Shown: positions 38,030-49,897 of the stretch, piece by piece
How positions within the stretch are numbered: position 1 is the stretch's first letter
Layout: the number at the start of each line of letters is the position of its first letter
DNA from: Lichtheimia corymbifera B2541
Lineage: Eukaryota > Mucoromycota > Mucoromycetes > Mucorales > Lichtheimiaceae
DNA: 64,000 nt
Assembly (NCBI GenBank): GCA_000697475.1
Contig: JNEU01001161.1
Span: forward strand, 272,290 to 336,289
Direction of reading: 5' to 3'
The notes under the pieces: generated by a model
Told to the model about the DNA's origin: nothing
Seen by the model: only the letters and a program-made list of their open reading frames with translations
Databases searched by the model: none
Made by a program: the position numbers and the translations under genes

Positions 38030-41000
38030 ATGCTCTCTCAACTTTATTGTCGTTGCTCCTCCTCGACGATTCGTTCACGAACGATCCCGGTGCGATCGTT
38101 GGCTACCTACACTCAATGTACGTTTATAACGCCCTCTCTTCTCCATTTCTCAATTGATATTCAACCTTTGTCAACAACAGCTGTCTTGGTTCCAGGCGAT
38201 CGTGTCCATGGCTACCGAGTTCAACAGGTAAACGACGACACCATTTTATTATGCAGACTTGTATATGAACCCGCTCAAGTATAGGTGCGACAAGTGCCCG
38301 AGCTGGAATTGACGGCCATTGCTCTTGAACATGAACGCACAGGCGCAAAGCACTTGCACATTGACCGCGACGATGCCAACAACGTATTTGCTGTCGGGTT
38401 TCACACCCCTGTGAGCGACAGTACTGGCGTACCCCATATTCTTGTAAGATTCATTCCTATAGATACATTCTCTGGTATTCATCGTATGCGTATGTATGTA
38501 GGAACATACAACGTTATGTGGCAGCCATCGATATCCTGTCCGAGATCCTTTTTTCAAGATGCTTAATCGCAGTTTGGCTACATTTATGAATGCTTTTACA
38601 GGTATGGATGAATTGCGTATATGTATAGCAAGATTGATTGCTGATACAATTGTGTTTATAGCAAGTGACCATACAATTTATCCATTTGCGACTACCAACC
38701 CTGTTGATTATGCAAACCTACGAAATGTCTACATGGACGCTGTCTTTTCTCCCCGCTTGGAGAAATTGGATTTCAAGCAAGAAGGCTGGCGTTTAGAACA
38801 TGAGGTGCCATCAGGTAAAAAAAAAACAATGGGTGTTGCAGTGAATGCGTGTGCTGATGATGCATGCATAGATCCATCGACTCCCATCAATTTCAAAGGC
38901 GTCGTTTATAATGAAATGAAGGGTCAAACGGTAAATGTAGGAGGGAGGATGACAAGGAAATGGCTTTCTAATGAACCCACCCCCATCGTGTGTACTAGTC
39001 CGATGCCAATTATCTGTACTACGTCCGTGCGCATGAAGCTCTATTCCCCGGTACAACTTATGAATACTCGAGTGGTGGTGAACCAAAGAATATCCCAGAT
39101 CTCACCCATCAGCAATTGGTCGACTTCCACAAGACTCATTATAGTCCAAGCAATGCTCGAATCTATACTTATGGTCAGTGTGTGCATATATAAACATGTA
39201 TATATATACGTGTGCGGATTAACATGCATCTCTCTCTGTAGGCAACTTTCCTTTGGAAGATCATCTATCAGCCATCAATGAACGCCTTGCTGAATTCAAC
39301 AAAGTGGATGTGCCCTATGTCAACAAACAGGTGACACCATGGACAAGCCCAAGGATGCATCATGGTACTTGTGCTTTGGATCCATGTAAGTTTTCCTAAA
39401 TTTGACAAGGAATAAGAATTCTCATTTTATGTTATTCAGTGTCGCCTGCCGACAGACAAAACCGCGTGTCGATTGCTTTTTTAACCAATGAACACAAGGT
39501 AGATCATGTTTTGTGTACGTGTTTGAAAGGAATACCAACAAGGCTTGTTGTTATAGGACACTTTTGAGACGTTTGCCATGCGTATTCTATCCTATCTCCT
39601 GTTGGATGGCCATGCTTCTCCCATGTACAAGGCTTTGATTGATACGAATTTGGGATCCGAATTCTCTGCAAACACTGGTTACGATTCCTCTCTCTAGTAA
39701 GTAGGGATCATGCATGATAGTGGACAACATCCTCATATGTTGAATCTCTAGCACAACTTGTTGTTCCATTGGTTTGCAAGGCGTCAAGGACACTGACGTA
39801 GAATTGGTATGTTGACCACAATGGGATGGAATGCGAAGGTACGGAAGGATCCTAATAGGATGTTGTCGCATGTAGGTCCAAGAGCGTATCATGTCTGTGC
39901 TCGAACAAGTGAAGAAGGAAGGATTTGACAACAAACGTATCGAAGCTGCTATTCATCAAATGGAATTGGGTCAAAAGCATGCAAGTGATATTCCCTTGAT
40001 GCATGAAAGCGGTCTATGGCTAACTTTTGTATGTATTTTAGAAAACGGCTGATTTTGGCTTAACGTTGATGCATGGTATTTCTTCTGGATGGTTCAATCA
40101 AGTGGATCCTATTGATATGCTGGAAATCAACAAGGCAAGTTTTATTTTTCGACGATTTTTTCATCCCCATAGACTCACACGTTTATTTAGTATGTGGATC
40201 GGTTGAAGAAAGAGCTTGCTGAAGGCCAATTCTTTGAATCACGTATCGACAAATACTTTTTGAACAATCAGCACAAGTTGACCTTTATCATGCGCCCAGA
40301 AGCTGAGTACGCCGCACGTCAAAGCCAAGAAGAACAAGATCGACTCCAAGCTCGTGTGAGTCAATTGACTGAGGCAGACAAGGAAGAAATTTTGAAAGAG
40401 GGAAAGCTGTTGGCAGCGAACCAGGACAAGGTTGAGGATTTATCATGCTTGCCGACATTGCAAATGGGTGATATCTCGCCAAAGATGAAACGTACCGTAC
40501 TGGATCACACTGGTGTCGCCAATACACCGGTTCAATGGCGTACAACGGCAACCAACGGTATCACGTACTTTAGAGCTATCAGTAGCTTGCCCGCTATATC
40601 GGATGATCTCAAGCTCTATCTTCCCTTGTTTTGCGACGTAAGTGTATTGAAATGCATGCTTGTATCCTTGCTTACTTACTGAACCATCATGCATAGTCTT
40701 TGTTGTCACTTGGTACCCATTCCCAAAGCATGGCTGATATTGATGATGAAATCCGATTGTATACGGGCGGTTTACGTGCATCCACCATTGTATCCACCAG
40801 CCATTCTGGTAAGTTTATTGTTGTCTATTTTATGCACGAGAATACTAAGAAAAAAGGGATTAGATATCGGACATGTGGAAGAGGGCATTGCATTGACTGG
40901 CAACTGCTTGGATCGCAATATTGACAAGATGTATGACATCATGGCGAAATTGGTCCACGAAACCAACTTTGACGATGTTGAAAAGCTAAAGACGCTCATC

Positions 41001-42114
41001 ATTGGTGTAAGTAGATGGATATATGGGATAGAAATGAGGGATAACTCATACAATGTGCATTAGAATGCCTCGGCCTTGGTCAACTCGGTTGCTGATGCGG
41101 GACACATTTTTGCAAGAACCTATGCCGCATCTTCCTTGACGCCAGCCATGCACAATGCTGAATTACTGAGTGGTATGACGCAAGTGGCTTTCATGAACCA
41201 ATTGGCCGTGACAGAAGACTTGTCGGATGTTGTCAACAAGCTCAAGACCATTGCATCCATGGTGCTTAAGCAACCTTCGTTGCGTGTGGCTGTGACATGT
41301 GGTGAAGATGTTATATCGAACAATGAGCAAGCTTTGAATCGCTTCATTTCTGGATTACCCCAACAAGATGAGGCATCTCAAGACAATCCAACCGTAAGTA
41401 GTGATCAAAGGAATTCCAACGTTGGGAACCATGTATGACTTATGATGATGATGATGATAGAGCGTCTTTGTGCCATCTTATGACAAGACCTTTTTCCCAC
41501 TTCCATTTGCCGTCAACTTTTCTGGAAAATCCATGCGAGGTGTCCCTTACACACATGCTGATGGTGCCAAGCTTCAAATCCTGTCCTCACTCATGACCAA
41601 TCATTATTTACATCGTGAGATCCGCGAAAAGAATGGTGCTTATGGCGGTGGTGCTACCTATGCAGGTCTTGGTGGTTTATTCTCATTCTACTCGTATCGT
41701 GATCCACACACATTGGAAACGCTGCAAACCTACAACAAGTCGGTCCAATGGGCTCTTGACCGCAAATTTACCGATCAAGAGATGACCGAGGCTAAATTGT
41801 CCGTGTTCCAAGGTATTGATGCACCCGTGAGCGTGTCTGAGGAAGGCATGTTGCAATTTGTCAATGGTGTATCGGATGATATGCGTCAAAGGTAGGTCAA
41901 TCAAGGGAACATCTAAGTCTTGGTACTCAATGTGTATCTCTTTTTTAGACGACGAGAGCAATTGTTGGCTGTGACACAGGATGATATTCGCGATGTGGCC
42001 GAAAAGTATCTGGCATCCAGAGCTGGTAAAAGCTCCATTGCCTTGCTTGGTGAAGCCAATGACAAGCTCAAGGACGATCCCAGCTGGATTATCAAGCAGT
42101 TTGGTCAAGAATAG
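38030..42114 (+). CDS. CYM1: Mitochondrial presequence protease (M16C metallopeptidase, Cym1/PreP)
   Basis: About a dozen exons from ATG 38030. The first exon encodes an Arg/Ser-rich mitochondrial targeting peptide ([16 protein letters not shown]). Splicing after CATATTCTT joins the inverted zinc motif HILEH followed by [15 protein letters not shown], and the distal zinc ligand lies in [11 protein letters not shown]. The remaining sequence follows Cym1/PreP to the C-terminus: [25 protein letters not shown]-type linker region, [13 protein letters not shown] (the R/Y pair that binds substrate C-termini in M16 enzymes) and [13 protein letters not shown] at the end. It degrades cleaved presequences and other peptides in the matrix. 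Both halves of the clamshell are intact. Confidence 0.93.
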
Positions 42115-42266
42115 ATTGTAGATTGACACATGTACATTTTTCTGGTTAAACAAAAAAAAAGTCGTTTAATGACTCTTGCCATTGGCATAATAACCATTGT
42201 TGGTCGCTTCAGTAACATGTTGCTACTCACGGTTACTCATGTCTTTAAGTCAATGTTTGTCGTCAA

Positions 42267-44175
42267 ATGCACGTGGTGCAAATGATTATTGATCACCCAT
42301 ATTGGGAAAAATTCAGAGAGGATCGCCACATTTTCATTAGGTTTGTGCCACGATCTATTCCTTCAAGCATACATTGGAAAACCACATTACGCGTGTTTCT
42401 TTCCTATACCAACATGTTTGCCTTGCTGCTTTCAATCATATACTTTATTGGGTAAACTCGTATACATATAAAAGTTTCGAAATGATGCTCACACATACCC
42501 CAGTCCGAGCTTATTATCCAACAAGAGGAGAGGTACCGAACCAGCTATAGTCATCCACAAGGAGGAGGAGGAGGAGGAGGAGGACGAAGCCATATCAGCG
42601 AGTGAACCATTGTCTGTGGATCAATCATTGTCAGTAGATGCAATTTTGCAGCTCCTTGAAGGCCAAAAAAAGTACAAGAACAAAGAAATGGATCTTTTAT
42701 ACAATGACAAGAATTTCCTTTTGATTTATGTGAGCGACAAGGAGGACGAGCGAATGACGATCATCCGCCCTGGTGATGATATGAAGTATAGACAGGCTAT
42801 TGAGGAACAAGGAGGTTTCTACACGCTATCCCATCGATGGGGCAATGCCAAAGACTATCCATACTGGCAAGTGGGTGATTTTATTACGGACCTGGATGGA
42901 ACTCCTGCTGATCCGGTGCCTATGGTTCCCGAAAAGCGTGACACAGTCTATGCCTTGCTTCGATCTCACCCAGGTTACTGGTGGATTGATGTGATTTGTG
43001 CACGTGTCGATACGCCTCTTGTCATTATGGGCAGCATTTATCGTTGCTGCAAAACGTGTCTTGCTATGGTGGATTGCCCCACAGACACAATGCGCTTATT
43101 ATCGCGTGAATCCTTAAAGCCATTCAACAGCCGCGTGCTAACAAGTTGTCTTCGCGTCCAAACGGCAGTGATCGATGTTCGCTATGACCCTGATCGTGCT
43201 ATGGTACGAGAGATTATCACGCCACGCGCCAAGGATCATTATGAATTGCTCAATCACTTTGAGGAACATATCCAAGCCATCTATCGTCTTTTGGCATGTC
43301 AATGGTTCGATCGAGTTTGGACACTGCAGGAACTTGTATTGCCTTTGAGGGTGATGATGGTGTCAGATAACGGCGGCATATCAGGTGTTAACGAGCAAGT
43401 GGATATTGCAGCCATCATGCAAATCGCCAATTCACTAGTGCCCTGCGAATATGATGTCTACTTGGAAGATGACAAGGTCACTGAAATTGATTCAGGCAAG
43501 TCGAGGATAGTCTACTATAACAGCAACAACAAGGGCTCATTGTGTGAGTATTGTACATAGTATTGGTTGATTCGACCTCGGTTTATGGTGTAGCACAAAA
43601 GGCATATGGATACTTGGATGGATTTGACATTTACCGCGAAACCTGCAGCAACGATTTATATGGGCTATATTCATTAAGTGATCTGTTTGACAACTTCAGC
43701 ACATGCACACGATCATGCATGGATCCTGTGGATTACATCTATGGGGTGCTGGGATTACTTGATTTGGACATTACACGTATGAATGATGCTGACCTGGTTT
43801 GGCAAACATTCCTTTCCAAGCTCAATGAACGTCTCAACCGCATGATTGATCAAGTAACACAAGGCAAAGTCTCTTTCACTATCAATGAAGAAAAAGTCGA
43901 TTTGACAAAGGCGAGAAATATGTCAGATGTCTACAAAGGATTATTAAAGTTTCATTTTGATGAACAAGCTGATCTTAACCAAGCACAAGAAGCAGGAGAT
44001 CTTGGCAAGTACATAAGCATCACCAATACAGACGACCACGTAATAATCATAATGATATAACATAGCCTATCTCTTGACGCCAGAAATCGCTGGGAGCATG
44101 GATTTAGTCGATCAAGTGAGGAGTGCTGCCGACACCTTAGTAGATTCAAAGCAAGCGGCTGTTACTTCAACATAG
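42267..44175 (+). CDS. HET-like domain protein, paralog 1
   Basis: Proposed exons 42267-42451, 42504-43543, 43594-44008 and 44097-44175 join in phase to 572 residues. Exon 1 encodes a hydrophobic segment (MFALLLSIIYFIG); an acidic run of seven Glu follows. The HET-type core reads FYTLSHRWGNAKDYPYW, then YWWIDVICARVDTPLVIMGSIYRCCKTCLAMVD, then WFDRVWTLQELVLP, and finally DPVDYIYGVLGLL, equivalent to the YvLSYvWG, lWiDalCInQ, RaWtlQE and DprDkiYallGl blocks of heterokaryon-incompatibility proteins. The CINQ box is changed to CARV. In ascomycetes this domain triggers cell death on non-self recognition; here function is inferred only from homology. The last intron (donor 44009) has two possible acceptors, so the C-terminus is provisional. 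Confidence 0.75.
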
Positions 44176-44346
44176 TTTAAAATACTTGGTCTTTATTTGT
44201 ATATTGTGAATAATGCTATAATTATGTGCATGGAAACCATCACCCAATCACAAGCCACAGTAGGTTGTATGCATCATGCGCACCGAGAAGGGGCGCGCGT
44301 GTGTGTGATTGAATGATGAAAACAGCTTTCTTTTCTACCTATTTCA

Positions 44347-45407
44347 ATGGCAGACGACAATCGAGAATTGCAAGAGGAGGAGATCTTGGCTCTTCAAGCT
44401 ATTTACGGCGAACACTGTATTCAATCCGATCCGAATGCACCGCATGGCTACAATGTGACCATCAACTTGGACGATGAGGAAGAGGCGACTGCTATGTTAT
44501 CCCCTCGTATCCTGGTAGTGCGCTTCTTTTTACCAGAAACATACCCAAGCCAAGATCCGCCTGTTTATGAAGTGACGTCTGTGTATTGTGGCACACACCG
44601 TGTGGATTCATCCATGATTCAAACAATCGATCGCGAGTTTGCCCAACTCTTTTCACCGGGACAAGTGGTTTTATTTGAATGGATCAGCTGGCTACGTGAT
44701 TATCTCGAAGCTCATGTTGAAAAGAGCATCGCACCACCTCAACAACCATCATCACTACCACCACCATCATCATCAGCAACATCATCTTCAAATGGAAAGA
44801 ACAACGATGATGAGGAAGGCATACCGCACAACAACAATCATGAAGAAGATGAATTGATCAGTAGAATGAAATCACACCACCTTCAAGACGTCCCTGTACC
44901 TCCCATTTATTCCAGTGTCGAACCGCTTGTGGATCGTCGCTCGGTCTTTGTAGCTCATGTTGCAGAGGTGCATAGTCAAGCTGAGGTTCAAGCTGTTATA
45001 AGCAAGCTCTTAGAAAACAAAAAGATCGCCAAAGCTACACACAATATCAGCGCATACCGTATCGTTCAACCAGACGGACACATGTTACAGGACAATGATG
45101 ACGATGGTGAGACGGCTGCTGGCGGTAAGTAACATCAACATGTGAATGCGGCTCCCTCATATCTTACACATTTACATCAGGTCGACTATTGCATTTGTTG
45201 CAAATTCTTGACGTTAAAAACGTCCTCGTGGTGGTCAGTCGATGGTTTGGTGGCATTTTATTGGGAGCCGATCGATTCAAAGATATCAACAATTGTGCAA
45301 GGAACGCATTAGATGATTGCGGGTATATTCCTCACGATAACACCAATGACCACCATCACAAATCAAGTAGTAATAGCAGTAGTAGTAAAGCAAAGAAAAA
45401 GAAATAA
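44347..45407 (+). CDS. YIH1: IMPACT/Yih1 homolog (RWD + UPF0029)
   Basis: Two exons (44347-45124, 45181-45407) encode 334 residues. An N-terminal RWD domain (EEEILALQAIYGEHC ... FLPETYPSQDPPVYEV, with the family's YPxxxPP) is followed by a Ser/Pro/Asn-rich linker and an UPF0029/IMPACT domain: RRSVFVAHVAEV, THNISAYRI, and VVVSRWFGGILLGADRFKDINNCAR with the conserved R-W-(F/Y)-GG-x-x-LG. It ends in a low-complexity Lys/Ser tail. IMPACT/Yih1 binds Gcn1 via the RWD domain and blocks Gcn2 activation, so it restrains the general amino-acid control response. Its stop is 9 bp from that of convergent INTS4. Confidence 0.93.
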
Positions 45408-45416
45408 GATTTTCAT

Positions 45417-48400
45417 TTATCTTACTGGGGGACGATTATGGAGATAATAAGGCCATAGGGTGTATTGGATTTCTTTGCTAATCACAACCGATGCCGTACG
45501 ATCCTTCAGGTCAATACCTCCACTGGCACTGGCATTTGGATAATTGAGAATGTATAAATCCAATTCCGGTAAATCAGGAGTAAAAGAACGCACCATACGC
45601 AGAATTATGCTTCCTGGTTCTAGTATCAAGAATAACATATCAGCCATGGACCAAAATCATCATCACCCTTTGCTGCCTTTCATTTACCTGTCCAAATATT
45701 GGTTTCCGGTATATGTAACTCGGTTTGCAACTTGTAGCAGTAGGGCGTAATGGGAGTGAAATCCTTATGGGTAGGCCAGAATATCCTTGACGATTGATCT
45801 GGGAGCACCACCTAGGATGTGAGTGTATGATGAGTGAGTGTTGTTTTTGATTCCCATATAAGCTTACCTCAATTCCAATATCATGCACGTCGCGTGAATT
45901 GTACAAGTCGGCTTCAAATTCAATCTTGCCTGGAAATGCTGCTGGATATTTGAACGGCTTATCCGGATTGGGTATAGGCGACGTGATCACAGCGTGCATA
46001 TATTTGGTGCTATTATCGAGATCGATCATCATCGGCACATACCCCTATTGGCACTTTATGATTAGAGATATGACTCCCTCTACTTTTCATCCTTTACATA
46101 CCTTGATTGATTTATACAATTCGTAAACAATCGATGGGCTGAGTGATTCTTGTGCATCCACCAGCATGGATCGTAGTTGCTCAATCTGGAATTTTGCCCA
46201 ACTTGCATCATCAAAGTATCTAAAGACCACTCGCTGTTAAAATCTTCCAGTATATATAAAGTCATATGCCTACTGACCTTCTAACGTCGTCAATGCGCCG
46301 AATAAATGCAGCGAAAAGACTTTGCAACTCTATAGATTTTTCCTTGAACCTATTCAAAGGGGACGACATGAATAAGAGCGGCTGGGATATGTTCGCTTTC
46401 CTACTTGCCTGGATGCTTCCTTGAAAATGCTGAAAATCCAAATGAGATTGCTTAGGATACGAAAATAGACAGCCACTTGGGTATTCCATGTCGACAGGCC
46501 TAGGAATGTGTGTTGCATCAGATACGATCGCCGTAAAAGTGCTGCAGCTAATAGTTGTCCCGAGACGCCAAAGGAAGGTGATCCATAGCTTGTTTTAATC
46601 TAATTGAACAATATCAGTCCGTAAGCCTTATCATCCAATAAACCTCCTCCTTACTTTTAAAACTTGGTGGTAGCATTTCAAATAGGCAATAGCTAGCTGT
46701 GCTTCGTCCTGGATCTCATTTGTGCTTGTCGACTGTATACTTGTCAGATATTGGAAGCTCCTATATCACATATCAGGAATCATGACTTCAATAATTAGGT
46801 GGGTTGAGAGAGAGACACCTTACTTGATGGCATCGGTCACCACGACATCAGCGTCCGCATAGCGTTGGTGTTGTATGTGCTGTTCAAGTCGCGCAAGCAT
46901 GCTCATTGTCACCGACAGGTATGATTTTCGACCTTGATCCTCCTCAATGTCCATGATATCCACTATAAACACCACCCATTAATCCTCAATTGATTTTGCT
47001 ATATTCCATCGTCACTTGCCTGTTTTTAACGGTGTGGATGGTAGATCGCCAAGTTCCTTTTTCACCTTTTCTGGGGCCGAAGCATATAGAGTCTAAATAC
47101 CAAATGAGTAAACCAAGCATGAGGGCGTGGTGATGATATTACCTGTAAATCAGGGATACAATCTGGGTACTTGATCTTGTAGTAACTGAAATGTTGAAAC
47201 ACAAACGCAGGTAATTTGGCAAGGATATCTGAGATCACCATACAAGCATTGGCAATCAAAATGACGTTCATGGTATCTGATATATAATATGTGCGTTAAT
47301 AAAAGAAAGAGTCCTGGATGATGATGGCTTACATGTAGAGTCTTCAGCATTTGGATCACGTGTCATGTACTGTGGGTCGAGTCTCAATAGTTCAATGATA
47401 TATCCCACTATCCTCGGTAGTGAGTCATTGGTTATGCGTGAACGGATTCAGCTTACCGACAAAATCGGCGTGTTTCTTTCCGAGCTGGGCTGTTGCATGA
47501 TAAATGGACATGAGATCTTCCGGATAACGACCAATGTTGGCTTTGAATGCGTCCAGTAATGCCAGTAGTGAAGCGGGAGCATTAAGTCGAGCAACCCTAT
47601 GTGGGCATGTTAGTGTAAAGTGATGCAAAGGTGTATATATACCAACCCCATTAAATCATGCGTCGCGTGTCGTGTGCCGGCATGTGCATCTTCTAGTGTA
47701 CTTGCAACAATTTCCAAATCCTCCTCGTTGAGTTCAAGGTACCATCTTGTGCCGATCTTTCGTAAAGTGTGGATAGCGTTGATACGCACATCACCAATCT
47801 CGTCATTGAACATATCTAGCATCCATATGTGAGTATACATTTTACCTCATCTGTGGTTCAATACGTACCTACAAGAGCCTCGACCGCTTTATCAATAAGG
47901 TGTTCATTGTACATGCACAGCTCGCCAATGCTATCTATATCCGAAAATGAGTGATATATATACTCTGACTATTTGGTAAAGATCCATTTACCTATGGATG
48001 CATTCCGCACTTGCTGAAACTCGTCCTCCAATCCATGAATAAAAGCACCACATGCCCCTGAATCAAGTAATCGAAATTCGTCGGAGCCGACATCCACATC
48101 ACCTTCTGCTACAGGGACAAGCTAAGAGAATTGTTATCATCCGGCAAGGTATCTTTTTCTGATCCACTTACGCCATGTCGTTTCTTGGGTACTCTTCGTT
48201 GTCGTAGGCGTGACATGATTTGTTTGCTGAATGTTTGTGCAAGGGTATCTGGGCTCACGTCTTGATACGATGCCATGGATCCACCGGCGTTCACTCGTAC
48301 TGTTACCGATACGTCGTTCATCAAGTCGCATATCCGCACAAAAGCATCATCAATAAGCCGTACGGTTTCATTGGGTCCATGGTGCGGTAAAGGGAGCGGC

Positions 48401-49695
48401 ATCTCGGGTTTCAACATGCTCAACACCCTATGTATATACATACACCTTGAGTCTCAGTTGAACGATTCCGGTGCTTCATTACTTACCAAACCAAATTCAA
48501 CGCCGCCAACCGTACTTCCTCATAATCATCCCTCAAAGATGTGACTCCCAATGGGTATAATGAAGCATCAAGAGATGTACCGCGTAATTGCATATCCACC
48601 AAAGCATCCAACGCGTTCTAAAATAAAAGAAAAAGAGATCAATTTATCTTGTATGATATCCACTGTTGTGGGTCTTACCTTGCGTACGCGTGGTTCATCA
48701 TCTCGTACATATTTGCCAATGACCTTTTGTACATTGATATCGTTGGCCAAAGGAGGTCGGTTTTGGATGGTGTTGAATATGAAGGGGAAGAGTGAAAAGA
48801 CTCGCAAACATACAGCGCGCACTCGATAATGTGGATCGGATAAGTCGGCAATCACGTGCTTGTATAATAGATCCATGGCTTCCATGTTGGCTTGTCCTTG
48901 ATTGAAACGCCTTGACTACATACCAAGTTAGACCCGCACACATTCCAATTGCATATCATTTACCTTGAGCATACGGGTGATTGTGTTATAGAGTTGACAT
49001 TTGACTTTGGTGGAGGTGGTATTGAGCTAACATTGCCGTGTGAGATCATGATGATGATAGAGTGGATGTTCACCCATGACATACCTCAAACACCAATTCT
49101 CTAAACAAGATCGATCCATTGACTTGAGGAGAAGAAGAAAATTCGTCGAGAATACGTATAATCAACACCTATCCAAATGTCAACATCAGGATTTTTTGCA
49201 TGTATATACACACTTGCCTGGATATCATGTTCTTTTTCTTTGCGTAATAATGGAAAGAGAGCTTCAAGTACTTGTCGTTGTTGATCACATGTATAAAGGA
49301 GCATAAATCTTGCTATACGTCGGAGGCACTAGAAGAGATATGAAGCATGAATAACAATGCAACCCACGTGGATAAACACAAACCTGTATCCGTTCCTGGG
49401 GATGATTGGATCCAAGATCATCCAGTAATACAAGCTAATTTGCATGATTAATTCGCCTTCTTATCCTATCCATTGAAATCATCCATACCTGTCTTAAATT
49501 GATACCCGGGGCAACAACACCATCCACCACACTGGCATAAAGTCGATCATCCAACGAGCTATCACTGCGGAAAAGCTTTAGTCCGTGTATATGAAACAAA
49601 CGTTGGGCACACGCGTAGTTGGCCCATGGTTGAAGGATTCCATACATTAAAGTGGTGTGATTGTGGTCGTGATTGTGAGAGGTTGTGCGTTTCAT
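45417..49695 (-). CDS. INTS4: Integrator complex subunit 4 homolog (HEAT-repeat)
   Basis: Starts MKRTTSHNH at 49695, with about 18 short exons. Successive HEAT helices run through most of the protein; the alignment to animal INTS4 is direct in several exons: DDYEEVRLAALNLVWVLS, RLIDDAFVRICDLMNDVS, SGACGAFIHGLEDEF, ALVDMFNDEIGDVRINAIHT and LRKIGTRW. The C-terminal part (WPTHKDFTPITP, LDLYILNYPNAS) forms a beta-rich end. In metazoans INTS4 is the scaffold binding the INTS9-INTS11 endonuclease that cleaves snRNA and promoter-proximal transcripts. The model yeasts lack Integrator. Exon borders are inferred and a few small exons may be misplaced. Confidence 0.85.
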
Positions 49696-49897
49696 GGAGA
49701 GATCGAGCAAGGCGTGTGTCAAGTGGAGAAGAAGGAAGGAAGGAGGAGGAGGAGGGAGTACGAGTGGGTTGGGCCAAAGTAGAGCGAGAGTGAGAGGAAA
49801 AGGCAACTCCGGTGTGCGTCTTGTCTTTTTTTTCAAAGCTCTGTACCATTTTTCGCCGATAACTTCTTCTCTTATAATCACAAGAAGGAAAAACAAC
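49696..49897. promoter_or_regulatory. Bidirectional promoter, INTS4 (-) / SNF5 (+)
   Basis: Only 202 bp separate the two start codons, so both transcripts must start inside it. It is purine-rich on the plus strand (GGA/GAA blocks at 49730-49760) with a T-run near 49828-49835; no TATA box is obvious. Confidence 0.6.
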
